A DNA stretch of 64,000 bases from contig JAFKER010000006.1 in assembly GCA_017308595.1 (NCBI GenBank), positions 186,001 through 250,000 of the forward strand, read 5' to 3'. The translations under genes and the position numbers were made by a program. Positions 48,393-61,244 of this stretch are shown piece by piece. The notes under the pieces were generated by a model that did no database searches, was not told the DNA's origin, and was given only the letters and a program-made list of their open reading frames with translations. How positions within the stretch are numbered: the stretch's first letter is position 1; every line of letters starts with the position of its first letter. This stretch comes from Afipia sp. Lineage in GTDB: Bacteria > Pseudomonadota > Alphaproteobacteria > Rhizobiales > Xanthobacteraceae.

Positions 48393-48848
48393 CTAACCCG
48401 TCAGCGCGGCCTTCACGAGCCCGCTGGCCTTGCCGAAATCCATCTGGCCGGCGTACTTCGCCTTCAGCGCGGCGATCACCTTGCTCATGTCCTTCATACC
48501 AGCCGCGCCGGTCTCCTTGACGATGGCGGCGATGGCGGCGTTCACTTCATCATCCGACATCTGCTTGGGCAGATAGGCCGAGATCACCGCAATCTCCTCG
48601 CGCTCCGCCGCTGCGAGTTCGGGACGACCGCCCTTGTCATAGAGCGCGACCGATTCCTGACGCTGCTTGATCATCTTCTGGAGCAGGCCAAGCAGGTCCT
48701 CGTCGCTCAGCGGCGGCTTGCCCTGCCCGCGCGCATCGATATCGGCGTTCTTCAGCGACGAATTGACCATGCGCAGGGTCGAGAGCTTGCGCTCATCCTT
48801 CGCCTTCATGGCGTCCTTGATGGCATTGTTGATTTCATCGCGCAGCAT
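48393..48848 (-). CDS. GatB/YqeY domain protein
   Basis: 151 residues, all-helical. It resembles the tRNA-binding tail of the GatB amidotransferase subunit (DEDLLGLLQKMIKQRQESVALY ... YLPKQMSDDEV). The protein is usual upstream or downstream of carAB and dnaG/rpoD in proteobacteria, and both clusters occur in this window. Function is not settled. GGAGAG lies five bases before ATG 48848. Confidence 0.92.
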   Translation of the reverse strand: MLRDEINNAIKDAMKAKDERKLSTLRMVNSSLKNADIDARGQGKPPLSDEDLLGLLQKMIKQRQESVALYDKGGRPELAAAEREEIAVISAYLPKQMSDDEVNAAIAAIVKETGAAGMKDMSKVIAALKAKYAGQMDFGKASGLVKAALTG

Positions 48849-48917
48849 CGGTCTCTCCCGCTTCAAATCGATTTGCCGCTGATTTAGGGCGTTTCGCGCT
48901 CCCGCACAACCGACAGA

Positions 48918-49619
48918 CTACATCTCCAGCCAGTCGAGCAGCGCCTCGGACATCGCCGCCGGCTTCTCGAGCTGCGGAAGATGGCCGCAATCCGGAATCT
49001 TCACGAACTTCGCGCCCGGAATGGCATCCGCCATCTCAACGGACGCCTCTTGAGGAACCATGTTGTCGGTATCGCAGGTGAGCACCAGCGTCGGGCAGGT
49101 GATGGTGGCGAGCGTCGGTCGGGAATCCGCGCGGCCCATGATGGCTTCAAGCTGCCAGACAAAGGCGTCGGGACCGACGTCGTCCGCCATGTCGAGCACG
49201 ATCTGTTTCAGCCGCGCGTCATTGGCGCGCGAGGGATGCACGAATTTCTCGAACAGGCCATCGATGACCTTGCGATAGTGCCCCGCCTTCACCTCGGCGA
49301 TGAGACCGCGGCGCCGCTCAGCCGCTTCCGGCGTTTCAGGCCGCGCGGAGGTGTTCAGCAGCGCCAGCCGCGCCACGCGTTCGGGCGCCTGCCGGAACAT
49401 CTCCAATATAATGTAGCCGCCCATCGAATGACCGGCGAGCGCGAAGCGCAGCGGCGCTTCGGCCAGAATGCGCCGCGCGATGGCCGCCATGTCGCCGCCG
49501 CGCGCATGGTTGGCGAGGAACACCGGCCCCTGCCGCCACAGCGCCGGAATCTGCGGATCATAAATCCGCGGCGAACATGCAAGGCCGGGGACGAGTACGA
49601 CGGGAAGAGAATGGGGCAT
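48918..49619 (-). CDS. Alpha/beta-fold hydrolase
   Basis: 233 residues. Nucleophile Ser65 in AGHSMGG, Asp in TCDTDNMVP and His in DCGHLPQLEKP complete the triad, with the oxyanion block VLVPGLACSPRIY. No signal peptide. The substrate is unknown; the family includes esterases and the menaquinone enzyme MenH. AGGAG lies six bases before the ATG at 49619. Together with the two flanking acyl-CoA synthetases it may handle esters or thioesters. Confidence 0.9.
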   Translation of the reverse strand: MPHSLPVVLVPGLACSPRIYDPQIPALWRQGPVFLANHARGGDMAAIARRILAEAPLRFALAGHSMGGYIILEMFRQAPERVARLALLNTSARPETPEAAERRRGLIAEVKAGHYRKVIDGLFEKFVHPSRANDARLKQIVLDMADDVGPDAFVWQLEAIMGRADSRPTLATITCPTLVLTCDTDNMVPQEASVEMADAIPGAKFVKIPDCGHLPQLEKPAAMSEALLDWLEM

Positions 49620-49634
49620 GAGATACTCCTGTTC

Positions 49635-49717
49635 TGTCATTGCCGGGCTCGACCCGGCAATCCATCACCTGAAGAGCCTTTTCAGGATGGATGCGCGGGT
49701 CAGGCCCGCGCATGACA
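49635..49717. repeat. REP-like inverted repeat, TGTCATTGCCGGG type
   Basis: Outer arms TGTCAT/ATGACA, with hairpins TTGCCGGG-CTCGA-CCCGGCAA and GCGCGGG-TCAGG-CCCGCGC inside and ATCCAT/ATGGAT pairing between them. A different family from the other repeats in the window. Confidence 0.8.
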
Positions 49718-49760
49718 ACCTGTGAGTTTCGCGTGCATCGTGCGACACAAAATCAATTCA

Positions 49761-51353
49761 TCACGCCACCCCGCGTTTGCGGCCTTCCCAGTAGGGCGCC
49801 CGCAGCGCCTTGCGATCGATCTTGCCGAGGCCCGTCACCGGAATGGCTTCGACGAAATCGATGGTCTTGGGCGACCACGGCGCGCCGCGCTTGTCTTTCA
49901 CATGGGCCTGCAATTCGGCGGCGCCGCTGTTGGCTCCGGCCTTCAGCACCACGAATCCCTTCACCGCTTCGCCCCACTTCTCGTCCGGAATGCCGATCAC
50001 GGCGGCGGACGCGACGGAAGGATGCGACATCAGCGCATCCTCGACCTCGCGCGGGTAAATGTTGAAGCCGCCGGAGATGATCATGTCCTTGGTGCGGTCG
50101 ACGATATAGAAGTAACCGTCCTCATCCTTGATCGCGACGTCGCCCGTGTGCAGCCAGCCGCCGCGCAGCGTCTCGGCATTGGCTTCCGGGCGTTTCCAGT
50201 AGCCGTCCATCACCAGCGGCCCGCGCACGCAGATCTCGCCGGGTTCGTTGACCCCGACTTCCTTCATGTCCGCGTCGAACAGCTTCACATCGACGCCTGG
50301 ACTGGCGCGTCCGCAGGAGCCGAGCCGCCCCGGTTTGGTCTCGTCATGATCGATCTTGCGCATCGAGGTAATGACCTGCGGCGCTTCGGTCTGCCCGTAA
50401 AGCTGCACGAACACCTTGCCGAAGATTTTCATGCCTTCCATCAGCCGGTCCGGCGACATCGGCGCAGCGCCATAGACGATCATCTGCAGCGACGTCATGT
50501 CATGACGCTTGCGCAGGTCCTCGTTATCGATCAGCGCATAGATCAGCGTCGGCACCAGGAAGGTCGAATTGATTTTCTCGGACGCGACCACACCGGCATA
50601 AACCTCCGGCTCAAAACCCTGCACAAGGCGCATCAGGCCGCCGCGCATCATCACCGGAAACAGCGTAACGCCCGCGGCGTGGCTGATCGGGGTTGCGGCA
50701 AGGAAGCGGATCGGCTCGGGCCAGTCCCAGTCCGAGTAAAGCAGCAGCGTCATGGTCACCAGCGCGCGGTGTGACAACATCACGCCCTTGGAGCGGCCGG
50801 TGGTGCCGCCGGTATAGGCCAGAAACGCGATCTCGTGCGATGCGCTTTCATCGACCAGCGGTGCGGCCTTCACAGCGGCGAGGTCCGGCATGATATCGCG
50901 AACGCCGTCCATCGGCCCGATCGAATAAAGATTCTTCAGCCCCGGCACCCGGCTCTTGATCGCCATTCCGCGCGGGCCGAACTTCGCGCCTTCCACGATC
51001 AAAAGATCGATCTCGGCGTCTTCGATAATAAAGGCGTGATCGTCCTCCGCCGCCATCGGATGCAGCGGCGTGTAGCGCACCCCCATCACCAGCGCGGCGC
51101 AGATTGCGGCCCAGGCCTCCGCGCGGTTGCTGGCGAGAATGGAGAGCGCGCTGCCCTTCTTCAGGCCCAGCGAGCGGAACAGGCTGATGAAGCGGCCCAT
51201 GGTGTCGCCGAATTCGCGATAGCTCCACCGCACCTTGCCATCGGCAAGGGCGGGCTGGTCGCCAAACCGCGCAACGGCATTGACCACCAGATTGCCGATC
51301 GTTCCGCCCGAATGAAGATGCCGCAAATCGGGCGAGTTCATCGCCATGTTCAT
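49761..51353 (-). CDS. Fatty-acyl/aryl-CoA synthetase, FadD3-like
   Basis: 530 residues. AMP-binding signature LAYTGGTTGRSKGVM, YGQTEAPQV, GWLHTGDVAIKDEDGYFYIVDR and the catalytic Lys in VTGLGKIDRKAL. It activates a carboxylic acid to its CoA thioester. AGGAGA lies eight bases before the ATG. It belongs to a different branch from the synthetase at 46613 and the two are not a recent duplication. It is divergent from carA. Confidence 0.92.
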   Translation of the reverse strand: MNMAMNSPDLRHLHSGGTIGNLVVNAVARFGDQPALADGKVRWSYREFGDTMGRFISLFRSLGLKKGSALSILASNRAEAWAAICAALVMGVRYTPLHPMAAEDDHAFIIEDAEIDLLIVEGAKFGPRGMAIKSRVPGLKNLYSIGPMDGVRDIMPDLAAVKAAPLVDESASHEIAFLAYTGGTTGRSKGVMLSHRALVTMTLLLYSDWDWPEPIRFLAATPISHAAGVTLFPVMMRGGLMRLVQGFEPEVYAGVVASEKINSTFLVPTLIYALIDNEDLRKRHDMTSLQMIVYGAAPMSPDRLMEGMKIFGKVFVQLYGQTEAPQVITSMRKIDHDETKPGRLGSCGRASPGVDVKLFDADMKEVGVNEPGEICVRGPLVMDGYWKRPEANAETLRGGWLHTGDVAIKDEDGYFYIVDRTKDMIISGGFNIYPREVEDALMSHPSVASAAVIGIPDEKWGEAVKGFVVLKAGANSGAAELQAHVKDKRGAPWSPKTIDFVEAIPVTGLGKIDRKALRAPYWEGRKRGVA

Positions 51354-51505
51354 CCTATGTCTCCTGCCTGACCGCTGTTCTTTTCATGACGGTGCGGAGC
51401 GCAGATTAGGCGGCGTCTGCCGGGTGTCAAATATGTGCAAATCATATGAATTTCGAGTGTTTCTGCCTTTGACGCGCCGCAGCGCAGGGGTTATGTCATG
51501 CACTT

Positions 51506-52696
51506 ATGACGACATCAGACAATTCTTCAGCCTGGCCGGACCTCAAACCGACCGCGCTCCTCGTGCTTGCCGACGGTACCGTGCTTGAAGGCTTCGGCCT
51601 CGGTGCGGAGGGCCAGGCGGTTGGCGAAGTCTGCTTCAACACGGCGATGACCGGTTATGAGGAAATCCTCACCGATCCGTCGTATGCCGGGCAGCTCATC
51701 ACCTTCACGTTCCCCCATATCGGGAATGTCGGAACCAACGACGAAGACATCGAGACGGTGAACATGGCCGCGACGCCGGGTGCGCGCGGCGTGATCCTGC
51801 GCGCCTCGATCACCGATCCGTCGAACTACCGCGCCACCAGGCATCTCGATGCCTGGCTGAAGGCGCGCGGGATTATCGGTATCTCCGGCATCGACACGCG
51901 GGCACTTACCGCGCTGATCCGCACCAAGGGCATGCCCAATGCCGTGATCGCACACGCGAGGGACGGCAAGTTCGACCTGCATGGCCTGAAGGAAGAAGCC
52001 CGCGAGTGGCCGGGCCTCGAGGGCATGGACCTCGTGCCGATGGTGACCAGCACCCAGCGTTTCAACTGGGACGAGACGCCCTGGGAATGGAACAAGGGTT
52101 TCGGCAAGCAGGACAGGCCGGAGTTCAACGTCGTCGCCATCGACTACGGCATCAAGCGCAACATCCTGCGCCTGCTCGCCGGTGAAGGCTGCAAGGTGAC
52201 GGTCGTCACCGCGACAACCTCTGCGGAAGATATTCTGGCGATGAAGCCGGATGGTGTTTTCCTGTCGAACGGTCCCGGCGATCCGGCGGCGACCGGCGAG
52301 TATGCCGTGCCCGTCATCAAGAAGGTGATCGACTCCGGCACGCCGACTTTCGGCATCTGCCTCGGCCACCAGATGCTCGGCCTCGCGCTCGGCGGCAAGA
52401 CCATGAAGATGCATCAGGGCCATCATGGCGCGAACCATCCGGTGAAGGACCTCACCACAGGCAAGGTCGAGATCACGTCGATGAACCACGGCTTTGCGGT
52501 CGACAAGACCACGCTGCCGGGCAATGTCGAGCAGACTCACATTTCGCTGTTCGACGATTCCAACTGCGGCATCGCGTTGAAGGACAAGCCGGTGTTCTCG
52601 GTGCAGTACCACCCCGAGGCCTCGCCCGGCCCGCGCGATTCGCACTACCTGTTCACGCGCTTCACCGACCTGATGCGCGAGAAGAAGCGGGCGTAA
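51506..52696 (+). CDS. carA: Carbamoyl-phosphate synthase small subunit
   Basis: 396 residues. Glutamine amidotransferase subunit that delivers ammonia to CarB for arginine and pyrimidine synthesis. An N-terminal CarA domain (1-170; [16 protein letters not shown]) is followed by a class I glutaminase with nucleophile Cys285 (GICLGHQ) and the His/Glu pair in YHPEASPGP. The ATG has only a distant AGGGG upstream. carB is not adjacent: it starts 3.9 kb downstream with four genes between, the first two transcribed toward carA or inserted divergently. Confidence 0.97.
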   Translation: MTTSDNSSAWPDLKPTALLVLADGTVLEGFGLGAEGQAVGEVCFNTAMTGYEEILTDPSYAGQLITFTFPHIGNVGTNDEDIETVNMAATPGARGVILRASITDPSNYRATRHLDAWLKARGIIGISGIDTRALTALIRTKGMPNAVIAHARDGKFDLHGLKEEAREWPGLEGMDLVPMVTSTQRFNWDETPWEWNKGFGKQDRPEFNVVAIDYGIKRNILRLLAGEGCKVTVVTATTSAEDILAMKPDGVFLSNGPGDPAATGEYAVPVIKKVIDSGTPTFGICLGHQMLGLALGGKTMKMHQGHHGANHPVKDLTTGKVEITSMNHGFAVDKTTLPGNVEQTHISLFDDSNCGIALKDKPVFSVQYHPEASPGPRDSHYLFTRFTDLMREKKRA

Positions 52697-52710
52697 GCGC
52701 CGCTTGATGT

Positions 52711-54252
52711 TTACGACGCCGCGCTGAGTTCGGCCCAGTCGAACTCCGCTTCCAGCAGATGAAACGCATCGTCGCCGATCTCGCCCGAGTCACGCATCTC
52801 GAACAGGACACGACGCGCAGCGCCAATCGCCTGCCGCCGCAACGGATCGGCGGGCAGTTCGCTTGAGGTCAGGCCGTCGGGATTGTTCTCCGCCCGGTCG
52901 AGCAACTGGCGATACTCCAGCCGCAGCAATTCCGCCTCCGGTGTGGTATTGCCGTCGATGGCTTCGAGCGCAGCATGGAACGCGGCGCGCCGCGCCCATC
53001 CGACTTCGTGCCCCAGCGGATCGCCGTCATCCAGCGCGAACCAGTTGATGAGCGGCCGCAGCGTCAGCCCCTGAATCACGAGCGTGCCGAGCACAACACC
53101 GAAGGCCGTAAGCAGGATCAGATCGCGATAAGGAAAACCAATCGGCAACGCAAAGGCAGCGGCGAGCGTGACGATGCCGCGCATTCCGCACCACGCGATC
53201 AACAGGCTGCTCTTGATCGATGGCGCATCTGACTTGCGCGCAGGATTGTAGCCAAAGCGCAGGAATTTCGAGCGCACGACCGTGATGTAGCACATCATCC
53301 AGACAATGCGCACCGCGATCACAGTGGCGAGCACGATCCCGGCGGCGATGCAGTAGTGCCAGCGTACGTCATCGTCGAGTCCGCTCCAGATCGGGCGCAA
53401 CTGCATCCCGATCAGCACAAAGGCCATGACGTTAAGAAGAAAGACGACGCTTTCCCACACCGCATAGGACGGCACGCGCAGCCGCGCCGTTGTGCGCACC
53501 GGCGCACTGCGCGCGAGGGTGATGGCATAGATTACGATGGTCAGAATCGGCGAAAGTTCGAGCTTTTCAGCAACGATCCAGACCACGAACGTGGTCGCGA
53601 ACTGCATGATGATCGCGGTCGGCACATCTGTAATCCTGCCGAACAGTCGGACCATCACCTGCGCCAGCACATAGCCCGCAACCAGGCTGCCGATCAGGGT
53701 CAGCGTCAGTGCCGGAGCCACATCCTCCAGACGCAACGACGACGCCATCGCCGCGCCCGCCGCAATACGATAGATCAGCAACGCGCTGGCATCGTTGAGA
53801 AGGCTTTCGCCTTCGAGAATCTTCAGGATGCGATAGGGCAACCGGACACTGCGCAGGATCGCCGTCGCGGCTGCCGCATCCGGGGGCGCGACGATGGCAC
53901 CGAGCGCAACCGCAGCAGCCCATGGCATATCCGGCACGAGCCAGCGCGCCACAAAAGCGACAGCGACAGTCGTCACGCCGACTGCAGCGAGCACCAGCAT
54001 CGTGACCGGAAGCCAGTTGTCCCGCAGATCGCGCGTGGACGTATCGAACGCCGCGTCGAGCAGAACAGGCGCGACGAACAGCGCCAGCGCCAACGTTGGC
54101 TCCAGCGTCCAGTTAGGCGAATTGGGAAGAAACGCGATGGCGATTCCGCCAAGCGCGAGAAAAGTCGGATAAGGCACGCCGAGACGGCGCGCCAGCGCCG
54201 AAAGCAGCATGGCCCCCAGCAGCAGGCCGATCAGCCATTCGAACGCGTGCAA
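52711..54252 (-). CDS. CPA1-family Na+/H+ antiporter
   Basis: 513 residues with about 11-12 hydrophobic helices and a C-terminal cytoplasmic tail (about 410-513). The family core ALGAIVAPPDAAAATAIL and GESLLNDASALLIY carries the ion-binding Asp residues. The block WCGMRGIVTLAAAFALP is typical of CPA1. The start is a TTG: GGGAGAG six bases upstream supports it, and no ATG lies near. It exchanges monovalent cations for protons across the inner membrane. Confidence 0.92.
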   Translation of the reverse strand: MHAFEWLIGLLLGAMLLSALARRLGVPYPTFLALGGIAIAFLPNSPNWTLEPTLALALFVAPVLLDAAFDTSTRDLRDNWLPVTMLVLAAVGVTTVAVAFVARWLVPDMPWAAAVALGAIVAPPDAAAATAILRSVRLPYRILKILEGESLLNDASALLIYRIAAGAAMASSLRLEDVAPALTLTLIGSLVAGYVLAQVMVRLFGRITDVPTAIIMQFATTFVVWIVAEKLELSPILTIVIYAITLARSAPVRTTARLRVPSYAVWESVVFLLNVMAFVLIGMQLRPIWSGLDDDVRWHYCIAAGIVLATVIAVRIVWMMCYITVVRSKFLRFGYNPARKSDAPSIKSSLLIAWCGMRGIVTLAAAFALPIGFPYRDLILLTAFGVVLGTLVIQGLTLRPLINWFALDDGDPLGHEVGWARRAAFHAALEAIDGNTTPEAELLRLEYRQLLDRAENNPDGLTSSELPADPLRRQAIGAARRVLFEMRDSGEIGDDAFHLLEAEFDWAELSAAS

Positions 54253-54394
54253 GACTTCTCTCCCGATGAAGCGTCAGTTTACGCGATCGCATGTGGAGAG
54301 CAAAACGGGCGGCTGCCTTGCACGGTCCGGACTTGCGGGGCGCCGCGCTCTTTGTTTTATATGATAATCATCATTTAATTTAGCGAGCGACCCG

Positions 54395-54832
54395 ATGGCA
54401 CCTGCCCCCATATCCGGCTTCGACTATTTCAATGGCATCAGGAACGGCACCATTGAGCCTCCGCCGATGCCAAAGCTGTTCGGCATCGAGATCGTGGAGG
54501 TCGAACCCGGCCACATCGCGCTGACGGCAACACCGCGCCCCGAACACAATAATCCCATGGGCATCACCCACGGCGGCTATGCCGCGGTGTTGCTCGACAC
54601 CTGCATGGGCGGCGCGATCCATTCGGCGCTCAAGCCGGGTCAGGGCGTGGTGACACTGGAATACAAGATCAACTTCATGCGTCCAATGTCACCGAAAACC
54701 GGACTGGTGCGCGGCGAAGGCCGCGTCATCCATGTCGGGCGTCAGGCCGGGGTGTCGGAAGGCCGGCTTTTCGATTCCAGTGGCAGGCTGCTGGCCCACG
54801 GCACAACGACCTGCCACATCCTGGAGACCTGA
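54395..54832 (+). CDS. PaaI-family hotdog thioesterase
   Basis: 145 residues. Hotdog fold with the catalytic block NPMGITHGGYAAVLLDTCMG (Asn, His-Gly-Gly and Asp) and the C-terminal strand VSEGRLFDSSGRLLAHGTTTC. It hydrolyses acyl-CoA thioesters, often phenylacetyl- or hydroxyphenylacetyl-CoA type. An AT-rich palindrome ATGATAATCAT lies in its promoter region at about 54360-54370. It converges with dps. Confidence 0.9.
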   Translation: MAPAPISGFDYFNGIRNGTIEPPPMPKLFGIEIVEVEPGHIALTATPRPEHNNPMGITHGGYAAVLLDTCMGGAIHSALKPGQGVVTLEYKINFMRPMSPKTGLVRGEGRVIHVGRQAGVSEGRLFDSSGRLLAHGTTTCHILET

Positions 54833-54836
54833 CAGA

Positions 54837-55361
54837 TCAGGCCTCGTTGCCGCCTTCCTGACGGGTGGCCTCGAACAGAAACCAGGTTCGCCGCTCGGTC
54901 TCATCAATGAAATTCTCAAGGAGGCTGGCGGACGCAACGTCTTCTGCATCGTCACAGACCTTGTGGGCCTTGCGCATGGCGGCGGCGACCTTCTTGTTGT
55001 CTTCCATCAGTTCGCGCAGCATTTCGCGCGGCGGCACGAACTTCTCATCATTGTCCTTGAGGGTCTGCAGCTTGGCGATATGGCCGATGGAGCGGATGGT
55101 GTTGCCACCAATCTTGCGGACACGCTCCGCCAACTGGTCGGTGGTCGCGAAGATCTGATCGGATTGCTCGTCGAGCAGAAGATGATAATCGCGGAAGTGG
55201 CGTCCGCTGACGTGCCAATGGAAGTTCTTGGTCTTCAGATAAAGAGCGAAGGCATCGGCCAGAAGGGTGTTGAGTGCGGCAGACACCTTGTTGACGCTTG
55301 CGGTGTCAAGATCGGTGGGAGTGTCGAGATCGGCTGAACTGGCGTTCTTGGTTTTGCTCAC
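54837..55361 (-). CDS. dps: Dps-family DNA-binding ferritin-like protein
   Basis: 174 residues from a GTG start with AGGA nine bases upstream. Ferroxidase residues appear in NFHWHVSGRHFRDYHLLLDE (His48, His60, Asp64 and neighbours). The four-helix subunit forms a dodecamer that stores iron and protects DNA from peroxide. The N-terminal tail (first 22 residues, Asp/Thr/Ser-rich) is acidic, not Lys-rich, so direct DNA binding may be weak. It complements mbfA and the Msr enzymes in the window. Confidence 0.93.
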   Translation of the reverse strand: MSKTKNASSADLDTPTDLDTASVNKVSAALNTLLADAFALYLKTKNFHWHVSGRHFRDYHLLLDEQSDQIFATTDQLAERVRKIGGNTIRSIGHIAKLQTLKDNDEKFVPPREMLRELMEDNKKVAAAMRKAHKVCDDAEDVASASLLENFIDETERRTWFLFEATRQEGGNEA

Positions 55362-55531
55362 GGCGGGGGTTCCTGTTAGGTAACCGGGGAATAAGCGGCG
55401 GTGGATGAATGCCGCTAAAATATCTAACGCCGTCTGCGCCCGGCAGTTCCGGGGGCGGAACCCCTCCCTTCGAGGCATGAACCACTGAAAAACCTCGGGT
55501 TTTCAGCACCATGCCGATCCGGACAAAGAAG

Positions 55532-56227
55532 ATGGACGACTGGATCGATTATTACGATTCAACCCACACGATTTATGTCAGCAAGCTGCATCGCGACGTG
55601 CATTTTCGCGTGATCGCCAATGACATTCTCGCATATGTCCCCTCGCCCGAAGCCGTGGTGCTCGACTATTCCTGCGGCGAGGCCTTGTTCGCCGCGCAGG
55701 TCGCAGCCGCCTGCCAGAAGCTCGTTCTTGCCGAGCCCGCACCGGGCGTGCGCGGCCGTCTGACGGCCCGGTTCGGCCCCAATCCGAAAATCGTGGTCCG
55801 CTCGCTCGATGAGCTGGCGCAACTTCCGGATCAGTCGACCGATCTTGCGGTCATGATTTCGGTCGCGCAGTACATGACAGCGGCCGAACTGGAAGGCGCT
55901 TTCGCCCTGATGCGGCGCATCCTCAAACCCGGCGGCAGGCTGGTGCTCGGCGATATTCTGCGCCCCGAAGTCGGGGCCGCCACCGACGTGATGGCCTTGC
56001 TGAAACTCGCCGTGAAGAATGGCTTCCTGACCGATGCGCTGTGGGGCCTCGCCCGCACTGCCCTGTCGGACTACTGGCAACTGCGCCAAAGCATCGGCCT
56101 GCAGCGCTACAGCGAGGCGGACATGCTGGCGCGGCTGAAAACCGCCGGCTTCGAGGCAAAGCTCGCCCCAAAGAACGTCGGCTACAATCCTGCACGCATG
56201 ACATTCCTCGCAACGCCGCGGTCCTGA
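55532..56227 (+). CDS. Class I SAM-dependent methyltransferase
   Basis: 231 residues. SAM-binding motif VVLDYSCGEALFAAQVA (the usual D-GCG is DYSCGE), acidic loop VLAEPAP, and LMRRILKPGGRLVLGDI. The C-terminal part resembles ubiquinone/sterol-type methyltransferases, but the substrate is unknown. ATG 55532 (MDDWIDYYDS) was preferred over ATG 55511. Neither has a good Shine-Dalgarno. It is divergent from dps. Confidence 0.82.
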   Translation: MDDWIDYYDSTHTIYVSKLHRDVHFRVIANDILAYVPSPEAVVLDYSCGEALFAAQVAAACQKLVLAEPAPGVRGRLTARFGPNPKIVVRSLDELAQLPDQSTDLAVMISVAQYMTAAELEGAFALMRRILKPGGRLVLGDILRPEVGAATDVMALLKLAVKNGFLTDALWGLARTALSDYWQLRQSIGLQRYSEADMLARLKTAGFEAKLAPKNVGYNPARMTFLATPRS

Positions 56228-56589
56228 TCGCTACAATTGAGCGGGTTGAGGTAAGACCTGCTCGCTCACAGCCCCTCCCCGACGGCGCGGTCATCCCTTG
56301 CCGTGGCCCGGTGGCGGAATGTTACGCGCAGGCGCCGCAAACGCGTCACATCCCGGTTCAGATCCAGGCTGACCCTCCAATTTCCCTGAACTGCGAGGTG
56401 TGGGGCCGGGCATCCGCGGTGCCCCAGGAAATCCGCCTAAAATGGCGGTTGATGCAGCTTTTAAGGCCTTTCACCGCCACGGAATCTGGTCTAAAGACAC
56501 GGCGCGCGCGAGGGCAACCTGGCGCTTGGCTCGAGGGACGCGCGGATGCGCGCCCTTTTTTTGTGCCCAAATTCCTGCCGTGAGACTTA
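56228..56589. other. Leader region of carB
   Basis: 362 bases. An open frame from ATG 56442 encodes an Arg-rich peptide (RARATWRLARGTRG) and runs through a terminator-like hairpin to a stop at 56597, inside carB. GC at third codon positions of this frame (29 of 51) is lower than expected for genes here, so it may not be a normal gene. No clear promoter was found. Confidence 0.4.
56535..56562 (+). terminator. Terminator or attenuator 28 bases before carB
   Basis: Stem GGG(A)CGCGC/GCGCGCCC with one bulged A and a GGAT loop, followed by seven T. It either ends the methyltransferase transcript or acts as an attenuator of carB. An upstream GGCGCGCG at about 56500 could pair with its right arm as an antiterminator. 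Confidence 0.75.
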
Positions 56590-60054
<3,465 letters not shown>

Positions 60055-60221
60055 AATTGTTCGCCGGTCCTCACGGCCGGCGTAGTATAAGAAACGTGCA
60101 GCGGGAACCGCTCGCCGCAATCGGTTCTTATCGTTGGCCGCCAGGCGTTCCGCGGAGATCAAACAGGAAGTTTCGTGCATATGGCTGATGTCGCCGCACG
60201 AAATTCGAGGACGACGACGAA

Positions 60222-60698
60222 ATGGTTGAAAAGGTACCGATGACCCAGGGCGGTTACGCCGCACTGGAAGTGGAATTGAAGCAGCGCCAGTCGGTGGAGC
60301 GTCCGCGCATCGTCGAAGCGATTGCGGAGGCGCGTTCGCACGGCGATCTTTCCGAAAACGCGGAGTATCACGCCGCAAAGGAAGCGCAGTCGCACAATGA
60401 AGGCCGCATCGCGGAGCTTGAGGACAAGCTTGCACGCGCGGACATCATCGATGTCTCCAAACTGTCCGGCGATACCATCATGTTCGGCGCGACCGTCACC
60501 CTGATCGACGAAGACACCGAGAAGAAAGCTGTCTGGCAGATCGTCGGTGAAACCGAAGCCGACGCCAAGAAAGGCCGCATCTCGATCACCTCTCCGCTTG
60601 CACGCGCCCTGATCGGCAAGAAGAAGGGCACATCGGTGGAAGTCGTCGCGCCCGGCGGCGCCAAGGCTTACGAAATCACCAAGGTGGACTGGAAATAA
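60222..60698 (+). CDS. greA: Transcription elongation factor GreA
   Basis: 158 residues. It stimulates RNA cleavage in backtracked RNA polymerase. N-terminal coiled-coil hairpin (about 10-80, with [17 protein letters not shown] at its base; acidic tip residues) and C-terminal FKBP-like domain. The start MVEKVPMT fits the family N-terminus. An internal ATG at 60240 has a better AAGG but would cut off four conserved residues. A strong terminator follows. Confidence 0.96.
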   Translation: MVEKVPMTQGGYAALEVELKQRQSVERPRIVEAIAEARSHGDLSENAEYHAAKEAQSHNEGRIAELEDKLARADIIDVSKLSGDTIMFGATVTLIDEDTEKKAVWQIVGETEADAKKGRISITSPLARALIGKKKGTSVEVVAPGGAKAYEITKVDWK

Positions 60699-60727
60699 CA
60701 GCCTCCGGCGGAAGATTGGGTTTCAGC

Positions 60728-60765
60728 AAAATGGCCGGGATGTTTCCCGGCCATTTTATTTTGTT
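60728..60765 (+). terminator. Rho-independent terminator of greA
   Basis: A 12-bp stem AAAATGGCCGGG/CCCGGCCATTTT with a 6-base loop is followed by ATTTTGTTT. It lies about 30 bases after the greA stop and isolates greA from the next gene. Confidence 0.93.
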
Positions 60766-60804
60766 TGCTGTAGGATCGCGGTGTTCGCAGCAATGAGGAA
60801 CATG

Positions 60805-61083
60805 ATGCCGCGCATCCGCCTGATAATACTGACGCTGGCCGTTGCGATCACCGCCACCTGTGCGCACGCGGCTGAACTTGAAATCCCGCCGCCAGCCAAG
60901 CCCAAGGACCTGTCGGTCTTCGCCAACCAGCCGAACTGCATGCGCTGGACCGACGAGTGCGTGAACTGCACGCGCGGCACGGACGGCAAGGGTCCCACCT
61001 GCTCCAATCCCGGTTTCGCCTGTCAGCCCAAACCGATCCGCTGCATGGGCGATGCGCCGCGAAGCGAACCGCAGACCAAATAG
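60805..61083 (+). CDS. Small exported cysteine-rich protein
   Basis: 92 residues. Signal peptide (MPRIRLIILTLAVAITATCA, cleavage near AHA-A). The mature chain of about 66 residues has a Pro-rich head (IPPPAKPKDL) and six cysteines in the pattern C-x6-C-x2-C-x11-C-x6-C-x6-C (NCMRWTDECVNC ... TCSNPGFACQPKPIRC), likely three disulfides. Several ATGs lie close together. 60805 was chosen because GAGG is six bases upstream. Family unknown. Confidence 0.7.
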   Translation: MPRIRLIILTLAVAITATCAHAAELEIPPPAKPKDLSVFANQPNCMRWTDECVNCTRGTDGKGPTCSNPGFACQPKPIRCMGDAPRSEPQTK

Positions 61084-61244
61084 CGGGTGGTTTCCACACG
61101 GAAACCGGGCACACGCAAACACTCCGACTTCAGACTTATTCCAGATCGCCTGACGAAATCGTCATTGGCTCGCGGGCGCAGCACGCTTTCGCTTCCCGCA
61201 CCGGCGCGATAACAAAGTGCGTGGAATCAAACAGGGGGCTTTCC

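Noticed and set aside
54360-54370. Possible Fur/iron box ATGATAATCAT upstream of the thioesterase
   Set aside because: Only an 11-base palindrome. It does not cover a full 19-base Fur box, and the downstream gene has no iron link.
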